Assembly (NCBI GenBank): GCA_003833135.1
Contig: QZLH01000438.1
Coordinates: 22,519-86,518, forward strand
Length of the DNA: 64,000 nucleotides
Direction: 5' to 3'
From: Oehlia diaphana
Lineage: Eukaryota; Glomeromycota; Glomeromycetes; Glomerales; Glomeraceae
The position numbers were made by a program, and so were the translations under genes. The notes under the pieces are model-generated. The model had not been told where the DNA came from and did not search any database. It saw nothing but the letters and a program-made list of their open reading frames with translations. Shown piece after piece: positions 11,471 to 23,527 of this stretch. Each line of letters begins with the position of its first letter. Position 1 is the stretch's first letter.

Positions 11471-13021
11471 ATATTAGATTTGATCAGTTACAATGAAAAT
11501 TATTGATAATATAAACATTATAATTAATAAATTTATAAATTTATAAAGAATCATTTATTTTATAACGTAAAAATTTAGATTAATCAATAGTAATCAAAAA
11601 TTTTACGTCCGTTCATTATGTGAATTTATTATTATTATTTCAATTTAACTTGATCATCGATGATCATACTGAAGTTATGCAAAGTAAAAATAAAAGAATT
11701 AATTATAGTCAACTTAAAAATAAAATAAAATAAAGTCAGGCGTAATCAGACATAATCTATTGTATCAAATAACTATTTATAACAAAGCCACTTTAATATC
11801 ATGTAAATTTAAATTTGAATTTAATATGGCGACTATATGTTTTGTTTATCTGGAATATTATTAAATCAACCTATTAGATGTATTTCCGTACTATCAAATA
11901 AGGCCCCAATAATTGATCTCCTATCAAATATTGAAGTACTTGCGTGTTCACCTTTATTAAAAAATATTAATCATGATACCATTGAAAGACACAATAGCTT
12001 TATAATTACTCACCTGTAGTACATTCATAAGAATTCCTATGGTCCAGCGAAGAAAGATCTTGTTATTTACATTTCATTTCAGATTTTTCAATGTTATCTT
12101 GATTAAAATCGGAATCATTAATTTTTGACCAAGAAAACCAATGATGTCACCTAATGTCCATTTTTGAGGTGATTTATCATTTGGAGGAACACTCGTCATG
12201 TTCTTGTACGTTTGAAGACTTTTTCTTCGAAAGGCCAAAGCCAAAATTAACCCTTTTCCCACGACACACACGGAATGTCGATTTGGCCCGAATTATGCTG
12301 ATCATGCATATGAGATGAAAATGAATTGGGTGGTCCATTCTTTTTACAATTAGCTGTAAATTATTAAAATTATAAGATTTTTCAAGTAGGGTATCAAATC
12401 TGTTCACCAAAACATTATGTCAATTTACCAATTCGGCATTACGGCTATTCGGCATGTACTAATTTAGGTCTGGTGTATATATTTCGGCATTACACGGTGT
12501 ATTGCCAAATTACCGTGGGTTAATTCACCACCATGTATTAATCAATCGCTCACAATAATTATTATTACGCATAATTACAGTAAACTGCTCAAGAAATTGG
12601 TGATAAATCTCGGTTGCTTTCATTTTGATAAATAAGTGCAATCAAATTTACATTATTTACGTTACGGAAATCAAAGATTTCTTTATTATTAAAATCCAAA
12701 ATTTATAATAAATATTTTTCGTTATACATTAAACTTTCATTTTAATAATACATGACAAATTCTGAACCTATCCAGTAATTGATGACTAAAATATTACAAT
12801 CAGGAAAAAATTAATATCATAAGTTTAAAAACAAGGAAAAGTTATATAGTAATCAGAATATATAATTACTTACCGGATGACCTTTGGAACAATGTCCTAA
12901 TGAATTTAAAATAATTAATAAAATTTATTTATTTTTAAGATCATTAAAATAAGTTATGATAAACTTACCTGATTTATTAAGTTTTAAGTCTCGTAGTTTG
13001 ATCAATTTTTTCATTTCTGAT
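11471..13021. other. Intergenic DNA with short relics and repeated TTCGGCATTAC motifs
   Basis: A minus-strand scrap at 12074-12410 includes PPNDKSPQKWTLGDIIGFL, which loosely resembles the first helix of SAM domains common in this fungal group; the frame is broken. The 16-mer ttggcccgaattatgc lies at 12283-12298, and ttcggcattac occurs twice near 12432 and 12483. The rest is AT-rich. Confidence 0.35.
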
Positions 13022-13450
13022 AAGTCTCCCTTCGGTTAGATTTCAACCAACAAAAACGCATTGCAACTTTGCACGTTTCTACGTCACAATGGGTGCAAAG
13101 AATATTAAAAAATGTAGAGATGAACGCAATGCAATTCTCGTAATTTTGAAGGATGTTTCTTATGCGCGTGGAGAGAATCGATTGCAATGTAATGTGATCA
13201 TTTCAAACCCATTTGGCGAGCTACGTGAACTCGACACGTTCGGCTTTCCGGAATTAATAGACGCACGATATTGGATCTGAGTTGCCTTTCTTGATAAGAT
13301 GGCTCTCGATCTTAAAGTTGGACCAAAATTCTTTGAAAAATACGAATATCTTTCAAAGTTTCAGAATATGATAAAGAAAAAATTACATTGCAACAGCACG
13401 ACGCGTTTCTGGCAGCTTTTAATCTACAACATACGTAAAAAATCGCGTTA
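13022..13450 (+). pseudogene. Coding relic, inverted copy of the bromodomain-gene tail
   Basis: Bases 13022-13106 match, in opposite orientation, 16390-16471. Both can be read as NQQKRIATLHVSTSQ. Beyond this, an ATG at 13089 opens 63 codons (MGAKNIKKCRDERNAILVIL...) ending at TGA 13278-13280. The same frame then stays open to about 13450 (VAFLDKMALDLKVGPKFFEK). The single TGA and the disturbed start point to a dead gene piece. No domain beyond the shared tail was recognised. It may be the 3' part of a second bromodomain-gene copy lying in the opposite orientation. Confidence 0.4.
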
Positions 13451-13544
13451 AAGATATTACCAAAAAAACAAAAAAAAAAAAAAAAATTTATTACATACAT
13501 TCATGACTTTATAGTGTTCATAATATGGTAACTTTATTGTAACT

Positions 13545-13690
13545 AATTCTGTACAAATAAGTTCCATTTGATTTTCCCAAAATTCAACGTTGATTTTATG
13601 TGGCCACATCCTAATATAACATCCCCAATAGGAAATTCACATTTAAGTGTCTCTTTAGTTTGATCTTTCCAGCATTCAAGGCAGAAAAGA
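13545..13690 (-). pseudogene. Cys-rich coding scrap
   Basis: The minus strand reads FCLECWKDQTKETLKCEFP, then GDVILGCGHIKS, before a TAG near 13545. The spacing C-x2-C ... C ... C-G-H recalls NF-X1-type zinc-binding segments. There is no start and no partner exon nearby, so this is treated as a fragment. Confidence 0.3.
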
Positions 13691-13713
13691 AATATATATA
13701 TATATCATATAAT

Positions 13714-14640
13714 AATAATTCTCGTTACATATTTAAGGAATTTAACGTTCCTTCCACTTCGCTGAGTTCTCTCACACCTTATTATTCACTGCCCATAAAC
13801 TCATACTTTCTCCATCTCCTAACTATATAAGATAAGAATGGTAAAAAATAAAAACATAAATTAAATAATAATCCTTGTTCCACAAACACTCGATCTCGAC
13901 TTCATAAGAAGTAGCGTTCCTTCCAAGCCGAAACATAAAGACTACGCACTTCTCAATTATACGCTATCTACAAACCTTCCCATCCCCTTTAACTGCAAAT
14001 ACACCAAATAATAATCCTCGTTGCACACCAAACACCTTTGATCTCAACTTCATAAGAATTTAACGTTCCTTCCAACCAAGACACTAATACTAATCATAAC
14101 GCTATCCGTCAACTATAACTTTCCCCATCTTTAACCACAAATACATCAAATAATAAATCTCGTTGCGCATCAAGCTCAACTCCATCAAAGGAATTTAACG
14201 TTCTTTCTACATCACAAGACAAAGAAAATAACCAATTATACATTATCCATCAACTCATATTTTCCTCATCTTCTCTAACTATACAAGTTAAAAAGAAAAT
14301 ACATCGAATAATAATCCATGTTGCACATCAAACACTCCTGATCACGTTTCTTCCACATCATATAACCAAGGAATAAATAGAACACACTCTATTATATGTT
14401 ACCCATCAACTCGTACACTTTCCCATCTCTTTTAACTACAAATACATCAAATGGTGATCCTCGTCCTACACTAAACACTTGATAACAATTTCATAGAAAA
14501 TTTAAAATTCCAAGCTAAGACATAAATACTACACATTCAATTATACGCTACTATCAACTCCCCTAACTACACAATAAGAAAGAAAATATATCAAATTATA
14601 TTTCTCATTACACGCAAAACACTATTTGATCACAACTTCA
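13714..14640. repeat. Degenerate ~145-bp tandem array, about seven units
   Basis: Units start with variants of aataataatcctcgttgcac near 13714, 13865, 14007, 14149, 14307, 14450 and 14594, at intervals of 142-158 bp. Each then carries caaacact, a gatctcaacttcat block, an aatttaacgttccttcc block, attatacgctat and ccatctc...taactac. The strand shown is C-rich and G-poor, unlike its flanks. Divergence between units indicates an old array. No open frame runs through it. Confidence 0.8.
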
Positions 14641-14665
14641 TCAATAAGATATTCAACTTCCATTA

Positions 14666-15546
14666 CTATAACCATGCAGGCACGGAAGATATTGCATCAG
14701 CAGCTTTTACAAAAGATCCTACAGTTGCAAATTTTCCTAAAATAACTTTTTGGTAACGACTAACGAGTTCAAGACGATGAATTTCACAATTGGCTTCTCC
14801 AATGAGTTCGTTCACGTTTGTTAATTGAATTTGTAAATTCTCCCTCATTGCAATTGTCATAATTCTTGATCTGGCTTGTTCATTTGAGGTATTCTGAACT
14901 GAAAGTTCGTTAGAACTGGTTAAACTCTCAAGAATCAATAATCAAAAGCCTCTAAATCTAAAGCTTCTATTAAGAAACTTTCTAATGCAATCCCCTGCCT
15001 CATCAAAGACCGCACAATTATTGACAGAACATACCACAAAGATCTCAGAGATTTCGTGTAATTAAAATCTCTTGAAAGATTTAGAAAAGGACAGACATCA
15101 TTAAATACGTAAGTATGTTGTTCGACATATTTCGTCAAGTCCATAATACAGTCAGACCTCCATATAATCAAAGACCGCATAATTATTGACAGAACATATC
15201 ACAAAGATCTCAGAGATTTCGTGTAATTAAAATCTCTTGAAAGATTTGGAAAAGGAAAGACATCATTAAATACGTAAGTAAGTTGTTCGACATATTTCAT
15301 CAAGCCCATAATACAGTCAGACCTCCATATAATCAAAGACCGCATAATTATTGACAGAACATATCACAAAGATCTCAGAGATTTCGTGTAATTAAAATCT
15401 CTTGAAGATTTTGGAAAAGGAAAGACATCATTAAATACGTAAGTATGTTGTTCGACATATTTCATCAAGTCCATAATACAGTCAGACCTCCATATAATCA
15501 AAGATCGCACAAGTCTCATCGGACGTCGTTCGATACAATTTATCAT
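14666..15546 (-). pseudogene. Relic gene containing in-frame 55-codon repeats
   Basis: Minus-strand frames run through the 165-bp array. Because 165 is a multiple of three, each unit encodes the same 55-residue block (IIWRSDCIMDL, YVEQHTYVFNDV, RDFNYTKSLRSL). The copy nearest the 3' end has TGG after SLRSL (SLRSLW), while the other two have TGA, so the frame is closed there. Past the array the minus strand continues as an open stretch 14938-14666 (SSNELSVQNTSNEQARSR, IHRLELVSRYQKVILGKF) without an ATG. No family is recognised. The gene is probably non-functional. Confidence 0.4.
15002..15515. repeat. 165-bp tandem array, three copies plus a stub
   Basis: The word atcaaagaccgca starts units at 15002, 15167 and 15332, and a variant starts at 15497, giving exact 165-bp spacing. 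The copies are nearly identical, so the expansion is recent compared with the 145-bp array nearby. The period equals 55 codons. Confidence 0.9.
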
Positions 15547-16228
15547 ATTTTTGCTTAATTTTAATAATTGGGATTCTGTTACTAATCACTTAAAGTTTTC
15601 ACACTGCTGAACAATCAATCTTGTTTATTAGACTTTGTAGTTATTTAAAGGTGAAAACAACGTGAAGAACGAAAGTCATGCACGATGTATCTATAAAGGG
15701 TAGGGTGTTTATTTAAGTACTTTCGAAATATTATTGGTTAAATTTGTAGATCAACCAATAATATATGTGTTTACATAATACGATGTATGCAAAAATCATA
15801 GCTTTCACACTTTTTCATACAATTAATCCTGGAGTAAGTTTTTTTAGGTCTATTTTAAAAGAAATTTTATATGTATTTTGCATTTTATAACCTTTAGTGA
15901 TTTTTTTTAGTGAATTTCTTTAAGCTTTGATTTAGCAAAAATAGTTCTCTGATTTCTCTTTGCTATAATGATACCGACAATATCTACATTCACAAGTTCC
16001 AATAATATAACTTTTGACCGACTATTTGACATTATCTCTATTCATAATAGAATAACTATTACTGTAGTCCCTTTTAACAATGACATAATTAATAATATAA
16101 ATTAATGTAAATCACATATTTTTTTATTGATCAAAATGGAAAGACATTCAATTGAAACTTTTTTCTCAACCATTAATATGTTCGTTCATATCAAGACAAG
16201 AGAATGAAATAATCAACTTACCGATAGT

Positions 16229-16400
16229 GTGGTTTCAATTCAAAACAATAAAATAATTTTGAGGAAAAGGTATTTGCTATTTGGTAACGAAGAAAAAAAT
16301 GAACTAGAAGAGGAGCTAGCAGTAAAGGAAAGAATTATTGAAGTGGCAAATGAAAACTTGAACAACATACAAGAAAAAAGGAGCTACAAATATTCTTTGA
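16229..16400 (+). other. Short coiled-coil coding-like stretch
   Basis: A plus-strand open stretch reads EEKNELEEELAVKERIIEV, then ANENLNNIQEKRS, a charged coiled-coil-like sequence. The apparent frame runs on into the antisense of the bromodomain-gene tail, so only the first part is a candidate coding scrap. The start is GTG, not ATG. Confidence 0.25.
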
Positions 16401-17222
16401 ACCCTTGTGATGTAGAGACGTGCAAAGTTGCAATGCGTTTCTGTTGGTTGAATCTAACCGGAGGGAGACTTCCACGTTCGAATGTGTCAAAAAGAGGAGA
16501 TGACATCGGATCTAAACGTTCAGCGGCAGCATGGGGAAGTTTGCAACGTTACTACCGCTCCTTGTAACTTGGCGGAACGAATACAAAGATGCTATATATA
16601 TTTTACTAATTTACACGCGAAAAAAAAAAAAATATTAAACAAAAGAAAACGTTAAAAAAGAAAACATGAATACCTTTCAATATTTGGTGCTACACTACAA
16701 ACTTCACCAAATTCTTCATGAAGGAGTTTAGCACCAATCTGAGCAAGTACGAAGTCCAATTTATTTAGATCATGTGGTGGTTTCGAAAGTTTCGTTGTTA
16801 AATCGACAAAACACGCAAGCATCGATCTGCTTCTTTGAATATTACGGAATCTTCCCGATGGAATTTGAATGCATTATAAATAATCTGTGCTAAATCATCA
16901 TAGAATTTTTAAACTGCACCATCGTATTCTCCTGCCCAAAGATTATGTTCAACCGTTGTCAAATCCATCAACCGTGTAACGATTTGGTGGTAAATGTAAG
17001 CAGATTCGTCTACAGGATTGACAAAAGGGCGACACCATGCTTGAGAAACAAACAATCCAGCATATATGTCCCAAGACGAAGCAATAGCTCACGACTTAAT
17101 ATTTGATCGTTTAAACAAAGCGATTCCAGATATTTTCGCAGCGCTATCGTCTGTTTTGGCTCTGGTTCGGGTACATCAGGAACCGTGAGCGAAAATTTGA
17201 TGGGCATTCGCAAAGACAGCAT
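16390..17222 (-). pseudogene. Broken bromodomain gene
   Basis: Bromodomains bind acetyl-lysine in histones. An ATG at 17222 opens MLSLRMPIKFSLTVPDVPEP, 70 codons to a stop at 17010. With a frame change the sequence continues RPFVNPVDESAYIYHQIV and RLMDLTTVEHNLWAGEYDG. A TAA follows, then KFYDDLAQIIYNAFKFHRED and SVIFKEADRC. This matches the fold's PxD...PMDLxT...Y...F..D...NA pattern, including the conserved Asn (YNAF). Downstream come KLDFVLAQIGAKLLHEEFGE and APNIE, a likely GT border (aaaggtattc), and a second exon from about 16590 with FVFVPPSYKER, ERLDPMSSPLFDTFERGSLP and QQKRIATLHVSTSQ. At least three frameshifts or stops are present. Confidence 0.7.
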
Positions 17223-17229
17223 GCTATAG

Positions 17230-17605
17230 AATTATGTTCTATCCATTTTTATACCAGGAAATAAAGAATATATATGCGAGAAAAGGATAATGACGTGAAG
17301 ATATCTAAGTCAGCTTCCTTGCTATGAAGATTTTTTTTTTACCTGATTTATTACTAGTTGTATAAAAATAGAGCTTTTCTTTACGTTGTCACATATTCCT
17401 TATTAAGCCTTATTATTAAATTTGATGAAACAAATAATGGTGATGACATAAAGTAGACCAATGATGAATATTTATAATTTGAGGCCTCATTGAGTATTTA
17501 CAACTTACAAGCAAGTTAAATTTTTAATTGATACTTGCTGGATTATTGTACAAAATTCCTCTGTGTTAGTAGTAATTTCTCTCATTGACAAATTACACTT
17601 TATTC
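17230..17605. other. AT-rich intergenic DNA
   Basis: Nothing recognised beyond poly-T and short AT repeats. Confidence 0.35.
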
Positions 17606-17609
17606 ATTT

Positions 17610-18160
17610 GGATCGGATAGTACTATTGTTGAATGTCAATTACAGCAACAAATACGTTTAAGTAGAACAACTTTCAATGACCGATTATCAATTTGTGAAA
17701 ACTAAACCGTTACGTGTCTTACAGCCAAAGCACAGACTTAGTGAATAAATAATAAGACGTGATGACTTATGATTTCATAAGCTCTAAGATATGATGGTCT
17801 AAAACTTACTTCTATAGATCTTGATCAAGCGTATCTTCATGAAGATAATTTAAATATTTATTTTATGCTAAACCTTTGGACAATTGGTTCGGTAATACGT
17901 GTTCAGGATCCTAATCATGCTAGGAAATTGCTGTTAAGACTGATGCTTATTTAGCGCAATATCAGTTCGATATTTAGTTTTCTTTAACTAATTAATCACC
18001 GTTTAAGAATGATGGATGATGTTACAGAATATAGAACTTTTCTTCAAGGGAGAATCAATAAAGAATTTTGGCAAGTTAATCACCAGCCTTCCCAAACTAG
18101 AGCTCCATAATGTGTTATTAAAGATGTCTCACCCTTAATACCATCCTTCCCTAGCTCCCT
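17610..18160 (+). pseudogene. Short coding debris
   Basis: Plus-strand pieces read DSTIVECQLQQQIRLSRTTF and NDRLSICEN (17615-17704), then MMDDVTEYRTFLQGRINKEF and WQVNHQPSQTRAP (18010-18108), each ended by a stop. Codon use looks like protein rather than spacer. No family is recognised and the two pieces may belong to different dead genes. Confidence 0.25.
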
Positions 18161-18587
18161 CTATTTTAAACTACTAGCTAAAAGATAGAATGTTTCCCCT
18201 GTCTGTATTCCCATCACACTGAAACAATGTTTAAAATAATAATGAAGAAATTCAGTCAGGTATCGAAACGAACCCTTGATTTATCTTTTTAGTGAGCAAT
18301 TTATTTTTTTAGAACTAAATAGAATTTGATTTATTAATATTATTATATTTATATTATTAGGTAATTACCATTATAGTCAGAAACGAATTGGTGGATCCTC
18401 CTTTCTCATTCCACCTTCTATTAATCCTTAATCATTCAACCTCAATACTAACTTCTTTAATGTCATACCAACCACAACTCATATCACACATTTCTTGTAA
18501 TCCTTTTATACTTTATTAAATTTTATTACATATATTCTTATATTCCTTTAAAAAACTTTTTTTATACTCCTTTTTAATATGTGACAC

Positions 18588-18865
18588 CTCTAAAAATTTT
18601 AAAACAAGTAGAAATTGAAGAAAATAAAGTAGAAATTTTAAGAAGAGGATCAAGTATTAAAAACACATCGGGAGAAAATCAAATATCAGATGAAAGCGAG
18701 ACACCTGAAAAAAGTACAAAGTTCTGAAATACTAAATGAGAAAGAGGAAATTGAAGTCGAGTTTAGACTAATTTTGAAAACTTGGGATAAATAGTGGCGA
18801 GGAGAAAGATACAAATATAGAGGGGTTTACGACTTCATCCGGTAATAAAAATGTGTATCGATAAT
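18588..18865 (+). pseudogene. Acidic coding relic with frameshifts
   Basis: Plus strand: KILKQVEIEENKVEILRRGS and SGENQISDESETPEKSTKF end at TGA near 18726. An overlapping frame continues SSEILNEKEEIEVEFRLILK, and a third gives NSGEEKDTNIEGFTTSSGNK. The acidic Ser/Glu composition is continuous across the frame changes, so this looks like one decayed gene tail. Confidence 0.3.
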
Positions 18866-20984
18866 TTACGTGTTTCAAATTACGCAAAAATTTATAATGG
18901 TATTCAATTGGAATTATCAATCTATAACCTTATACAAATTATAGTAATTCAAAATTATCGTAAGATCTTAGTCAAATATGTGTTGCATCAGTTCTTTTAA
19001 TCTTACCTTATTAAAAAATATTTGGTTGTACATTATTTAAATTTTTTTATTATCAAAATGATTATATTCAACTTGTATTATTACCACTTGGATTTTTTGT
19101 TCTCGATGATAGTTAGATTTTGGAATTATCCATTTCATTCCTTTTTACATTCCTTTATATTTCCTTATACACAATTTATGTATCCAAATTTCATTTGCAA
19201 TATTGTATGGCGCTTCCTTAGATATTTTACATGTTCTGATCAATATGCCTCCACGGAGAGTTTTGTTAAACGAAAATTTTTAATTCGGATATACTGTAAG
19301 TTTGGAGCTGATGGCTCATGTTTTTTCAAATACCGTATATTGTCAATACTCAATAGAATTCAAATAATGTAAATAATGTATTATACTGAAAATATTATTA
19401 ATATAAAAAATTATTTATTAATATAATCTTTTAAATTTTATTAGACTATCTTGGCATGACTGATGCTTGCTACAGCGACAACTGCTGTTATATTTTTAAT
19501 TAAATTATGGATCATTGGAAAGATCGTTGATATTTACTGGTGAATTGTCAACCATCAAAATTTCGGTGTAGTGTGTGCAATTTGAAAGTTTCATTTATCT
19601 TACAATGGAATAAGATCCAATTTGACAAGTTTGCAATGCGTCCTTTCACAAAAATCATCCCTATTTCCTTTTTTTAAATCCTCAAATCATGTTATTTCCT
19701 TTTTTTTCATTATGAACTTTGATGGTTTCACATTTTCCTAGTTTCTTATTTCGGCTTACTAGAAAAAAAAATTTTGATACTTATGTAATTTTCGACATAG
19801 AATTGTGTCACTTAAAATAATTTTTGTAGAATTTAAGTAGAAAGCTGTTAGAAACAAAATTATAGGAGAAAATTGCCAATCTTTTGAAATCAAAGTAAAG
19901 TCGGTATGTATTTGATATTATTAATCTAGTCCGTTTAAGGAATAATTTGACGAAAATCTAATTGTGAAAAAAAAAAAGAATTTATTTAATCAATTGTGAA
20001 AAAAAAAATAAAAATTTTTTAATTACACAAGTTAATTTATTAAATCGATTTAATTAATTACATAACATAATTTAAACTCAATAAGGCTCCGAAGATTAAT
20101 TTAGCAACTGTAATATATTGTTTATTACTTTCTTAGGAAGTATTTTGGAGAGTAGTCCTTCGTTATCAAAACTACTCCCAACACTACACGAATTACATAT
20201 AATATCGAGCTACGTCACGAGTTACAACATTCATTGACTTAATTAGTGACGTAACTGACGTAGCTAAAAAAAGAAAAAGTCTGCACCCTTAATATACACA
20301 TTCTCAAAAGAGATATATTGGGAATCATAAAGCAATAATAGAACTAACACAAATCTTTAGAAGTACAGATGGATTTAGGAGAAATTAAATGCTTATTGTT
20401 CAGTCCATAAAAAGATTTTTAAGAGTCAAAGTGATGAACAGATATAAAAATGTACTTGGTTAAATTTCCATTTGGTTCATTGATTGTGAATCGTAGAATA
20501 TGTTTTAATAAATAAATTATAAATTGATTTATTATTTACTTATTGTATATATCGCCTATACTTTTTAAATTACTAGAACAAAATTTTATTTTCAAAATTT
20601 TTTTTTTTTCATTAAATTGTTATCTTATACAGTAGATGTTTATATAATGTTAATTAAGCGAATTGTTAATTGTATAGCACATACTATTTTTTTAATATTT
20701 GATACATTTAATATATTGCAAATTAATTAATTAAAGCGCTTATATATGTTTTTTTTTTAAATTAAATGATTTGTAGGATTTATAACCCCGTCTACGTGTA
20801 TTCTGATTTGGCTGATTTTGATTAGATGAGAAATTGCATCATTATAAACTTTAAACAGTAACCAAAAAACGTACAGTCTGTATTTTGTAATGAAAAATTA
20901 ATTTTTACTTTAACAAGGAGTTAAGTAAATCCTGTTGTAAGATGATGTAACTAAATATTCAATTTAGATACTTCCTGATTGATA
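18866..20984. other. Long AT-rich gap, no gene supported
   Basis: A hydrophobic 116-codon plus-strand frame at 19022-19372 has the composition expected of T-rich noncoding DNA. A repeated tgaaaaaaaaaa word occurs near 19965 and 19998. Nothing else was recognised. Confidence 0.35.
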
Positions 20985-21180
20985 AAAGCAAAACATTATT
21001 GAATGGTGTGGTGCACACAAACATTTTAATTCCAACTGAAGAGCAAATGGATGATTCCAACACTTATATTGGTTGTTTATAAAAACAATATCAGGAATTA
21101 CATCAAATATTATGATTATGCAGACTTTGCTAATAAAGAAGAAATAAGTAATATTCTTCCTTTGCTGAAACTGTTTAATT
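20985..21180 (+). pseudogene. Frameshifted coding scrap
   Basis: Plus strand: LLNGVVHTNILIPTEEQMDD and SNTYIGCL, then a one-frame shift into NNIRNYIKYYDYADFANKEE and ISNILPLLKLFN. The composition is protein-like. No family is recognised. Confidence 0.3.
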
Positions 21181-21189
21181 AGATCTTTC

Positions 21190-21675
21190 AATCATGTGGC
21201 AACGTTTTAAATAAATTTTAATTTTAATAAATCACAGGTACATTAAAATTATGATATTATTCTCACTTATAGATAAGTCTTTGGTTATATCTTTTTATTG
21301 CATCGATAACTTTGTTTTTTTAGTATTTGTTGTAAAAAGTTCTTATCTGTTACAGAAATCATTGCAATCATCACATCATCATTAATAAAGTCAATGATTT
21401 CTTGTTTTATTATAATCCGCTTGATGATATTGTTAATTACTGTATCGAATAATAACGTATGAACAGAGATGTAGACTCTTATCGTTGACATAAAAAATTA
21501 TAATATTAATAATTTACATCAAAGATTATTTAAAAATTAGTGACACAATAAAATGTACCTTTTACCTAAATGTGCCGACAAGCTAAAATACAGTGGTAAG
21601 ACAATTATACTAGTCTTTTTTATGATAACTCTTGCGTAACCTTTCATTTGTAAAAATATGTAGTCTTTTGGGAGT
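21190..21675. other. AT-rich spacer with one small ORF of doubtful value
   Basis: A minus-strand ATG at 21491 opens 68 codons to 21285 (MSTIRVYISVHTLLFDTVIN...). Its composition is not clearly coding and it has no recognisable domain. Confidence 0.2.
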
Positions 21676-21678
21676 CTA

Positions 21679-22760
21679 TGGATGAGCCTTCGTTAAAAAA
21701 GTTCTTAGATTTCCGATTAAAAGCAAACGATTTGAAAGATAGAGATACAGAGCACTATCAATACAAAACCGAATTGGAAATCATTAAAAATTTAACATGA
21801 TGAAAATTCTGAAATTGAGGCAAAGGCGACAAGTTGGTTAAAACAATTTAAGGCAAGTGTACTTATTTATTCGATAACTGTGCGACACCAACTACCATAC
21901 TAGTTGTGATTGGTACTGGGAAAGGTTGCGACTTATCGGTGTGCACATCATAAATGATCAAAGTTGTGTTCTACATTGTTATCAACTACCGTGCTGGTTG
22001 CAACTGGTTGTGGGAAAGGTTGCGATTTGCCTACGTTTTCTTTACAATAAATTTGTCATTTTTTTCTTCTTTTCTAACTTGAAATATTTTTATTAAAATG
22101 ATAAATTATCAGATCAGATAAACCATTTTTGGGATCTTCAATTGAAAAGACAAAATATTCTAGCGGAGTTTAAGTTGCATGTTGTTGATTATACAATACT
22201 TCCTAATACCTTCAAACAGAACGAACTGGAGAACCAGATGTGTCTCGAACAGACCAAACACATTCTGGATGCAACGAGAGAGACCGTAGGTCAAGTTCTT
22301 TTCTTACAAAAATCAATTGTCAAAAGATTTGAAAACCGCGTATTAGATGCTATATGGTAAATTATATAAAATTAAATGGCGCGTTGAAATTTTCGTTGTT
22401 TAATATCCAAAGAGTTTTTAAATCAAATAAACACTTCCGTAAAATTCCTTTCATTATTAACTCAATATTATAAATCATATAATAACTAATATATTATCAT
22501 ACTGTTTAAGATTTTTCATGTTATTTGTTATTTTGTTTTCTCACCACTAGATTTCTCACGTTTATACATATAACTTTTTTCTTACTCCGCAGCTAAAACT
22601 GTTGTATTATTTTCTCCGAGCCTGACCTCGTTGAAGGAAGCGCTGGCAAGAAATTATCAAAAACATTGAAGCCTGAACGAGATAATACGCAATTAAGGTA
22701 TGAATATTTCGGCTGTGCCCAAAGAAACGATTTCAGAGCTCGCGACTAAAGACTATTTTT
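21679..22760 (+). pseudogene. Multi-exon coding relic, family unknown
   Basis: Plus strand: ATG at 21679 opens MDEPSLKKFLDFRLKANDLK to a stop near 21800. A frame change gives HDENSEIEAKATSWLKQFK, ending at a GC-AG-like donor (aaggcaagtg). A second piece, from about 22115 to 22360, reads NHFWDLQLKRQNILAEFKLH ... ETVGQVLFLQKSIVKRFENR. A third near 22620-22700 reads PDLVEGSAGKKLSKTLKPER before a ggtatga donor. The 'EGSAGKKL' segment resembles charged linkers in CRN-like genes, but that is a guess. It lies about 300 bp before a CRN N-terminal fragment on the same strand. Confidence 0.35.
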
Positions 22761-23066
22761 TTTCGTATAGATTTCTGAGGACCTTACTAGATCACGGAAT
22801 GCAAATAACATGAAATTTCGGCGGGCTTTGTAAGATTATTGTTATGAATTATTATTTATTTTCCGACACTGTGTTTCGTGTAAGATAACTATCGGCAATA
22901 CTCATTCAAAAAGTTAATAAAACGTACAGGTATCATTGTCTTATCAATTCTATTAGTATATATTGTTGTATTTTGTCAACAAATTTGAACTAGACTTGCG
23001 GCTAAAAGAGTTCCTTGATGATAACATAAACTACAACCGTTTATGTGTTTTTTCCAACACAGAAAA

Positions 23067-23219
23067 ATGCGTTCTGTCAACATAAATTGTCTGGTTCTAA
23101 GAAAGCCATTCAGAAATATAATCTCTATCAAAATTAAAGAAAACGAAACAATTGGCGAATTCAAAAGACGTATTAAAGTCGAAAAGGATTACTTTGGATC
23201 GTGCCCCTTGGATCAATAA
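23067..23219 (+). pseudogene. Crinkler (CRN) N-terminal domain fragment
   Basis: An ATG at 23067 opens 50 codons: MRSVNINCLVLRKPFRNIIS, then IKIKENETIGEFKRRIK, with TAA at 23217-23219. The pattern (hydrophobic strand, INCLVLxKPFxN, then a KIxxNETIxxFKxxIK helix) is that of the ubiquitin-like header domain at the N-terminus of CRN effectors in this fungal group. The header is cut short and no downstream CRN body is recognisable, so it is treated as a fragment. A second, unrelated CRN relic lies at 10065-11470. Confidence 0.55.
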
Positions 23220-23527
23220 AGGGTCTTTTTATATTATTATTACATGAGTCTTTACAGAAAACACATCCTGAATATCGTACTGCGTATTTATTGGGTTCCG
23301 GGACATGAATATGAAGATGGAAAATATAATTTTGGAACAAACAAAATTAATTGACTTTTATTAATAATGCAATCTATTGTTTTAATAAAGTTTGTAATAA
23401 TTTGTGATCAATTGGAATAATATTTTTAATTATCATCATTTTTTACAAATATATTATTAAAAGGATTTCTCACCAAATAATGAAAAATAAAGGCAGCGGA
23501 AAATAAATTGAAAACAAAAAATATTTT

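Noticed and set aside
11837..12019. 60-codon plus-strand ORF
   Set aside because: Starts with ATG but shows no conserved motif; insufficient support.
15002..15515. Regularly spaced repeats suggesting a CRISPR-like array
   Set aside because: The whole 165-bp unit is repeated without unique spacers, and the DNA is eukaryotic.
19022..19372. 116-codon plus-strand hydrophobic ORF
   Set aside because: Phe/Tyr/Ile-rich composition typical of T-rich spacer, no domain, and no ATG at the called start.
21285..21491. 68-codon minus-strand ORF with ATG
   Set aside because: Isolated, AT-driven composition, no family; listed only within the spacer note.
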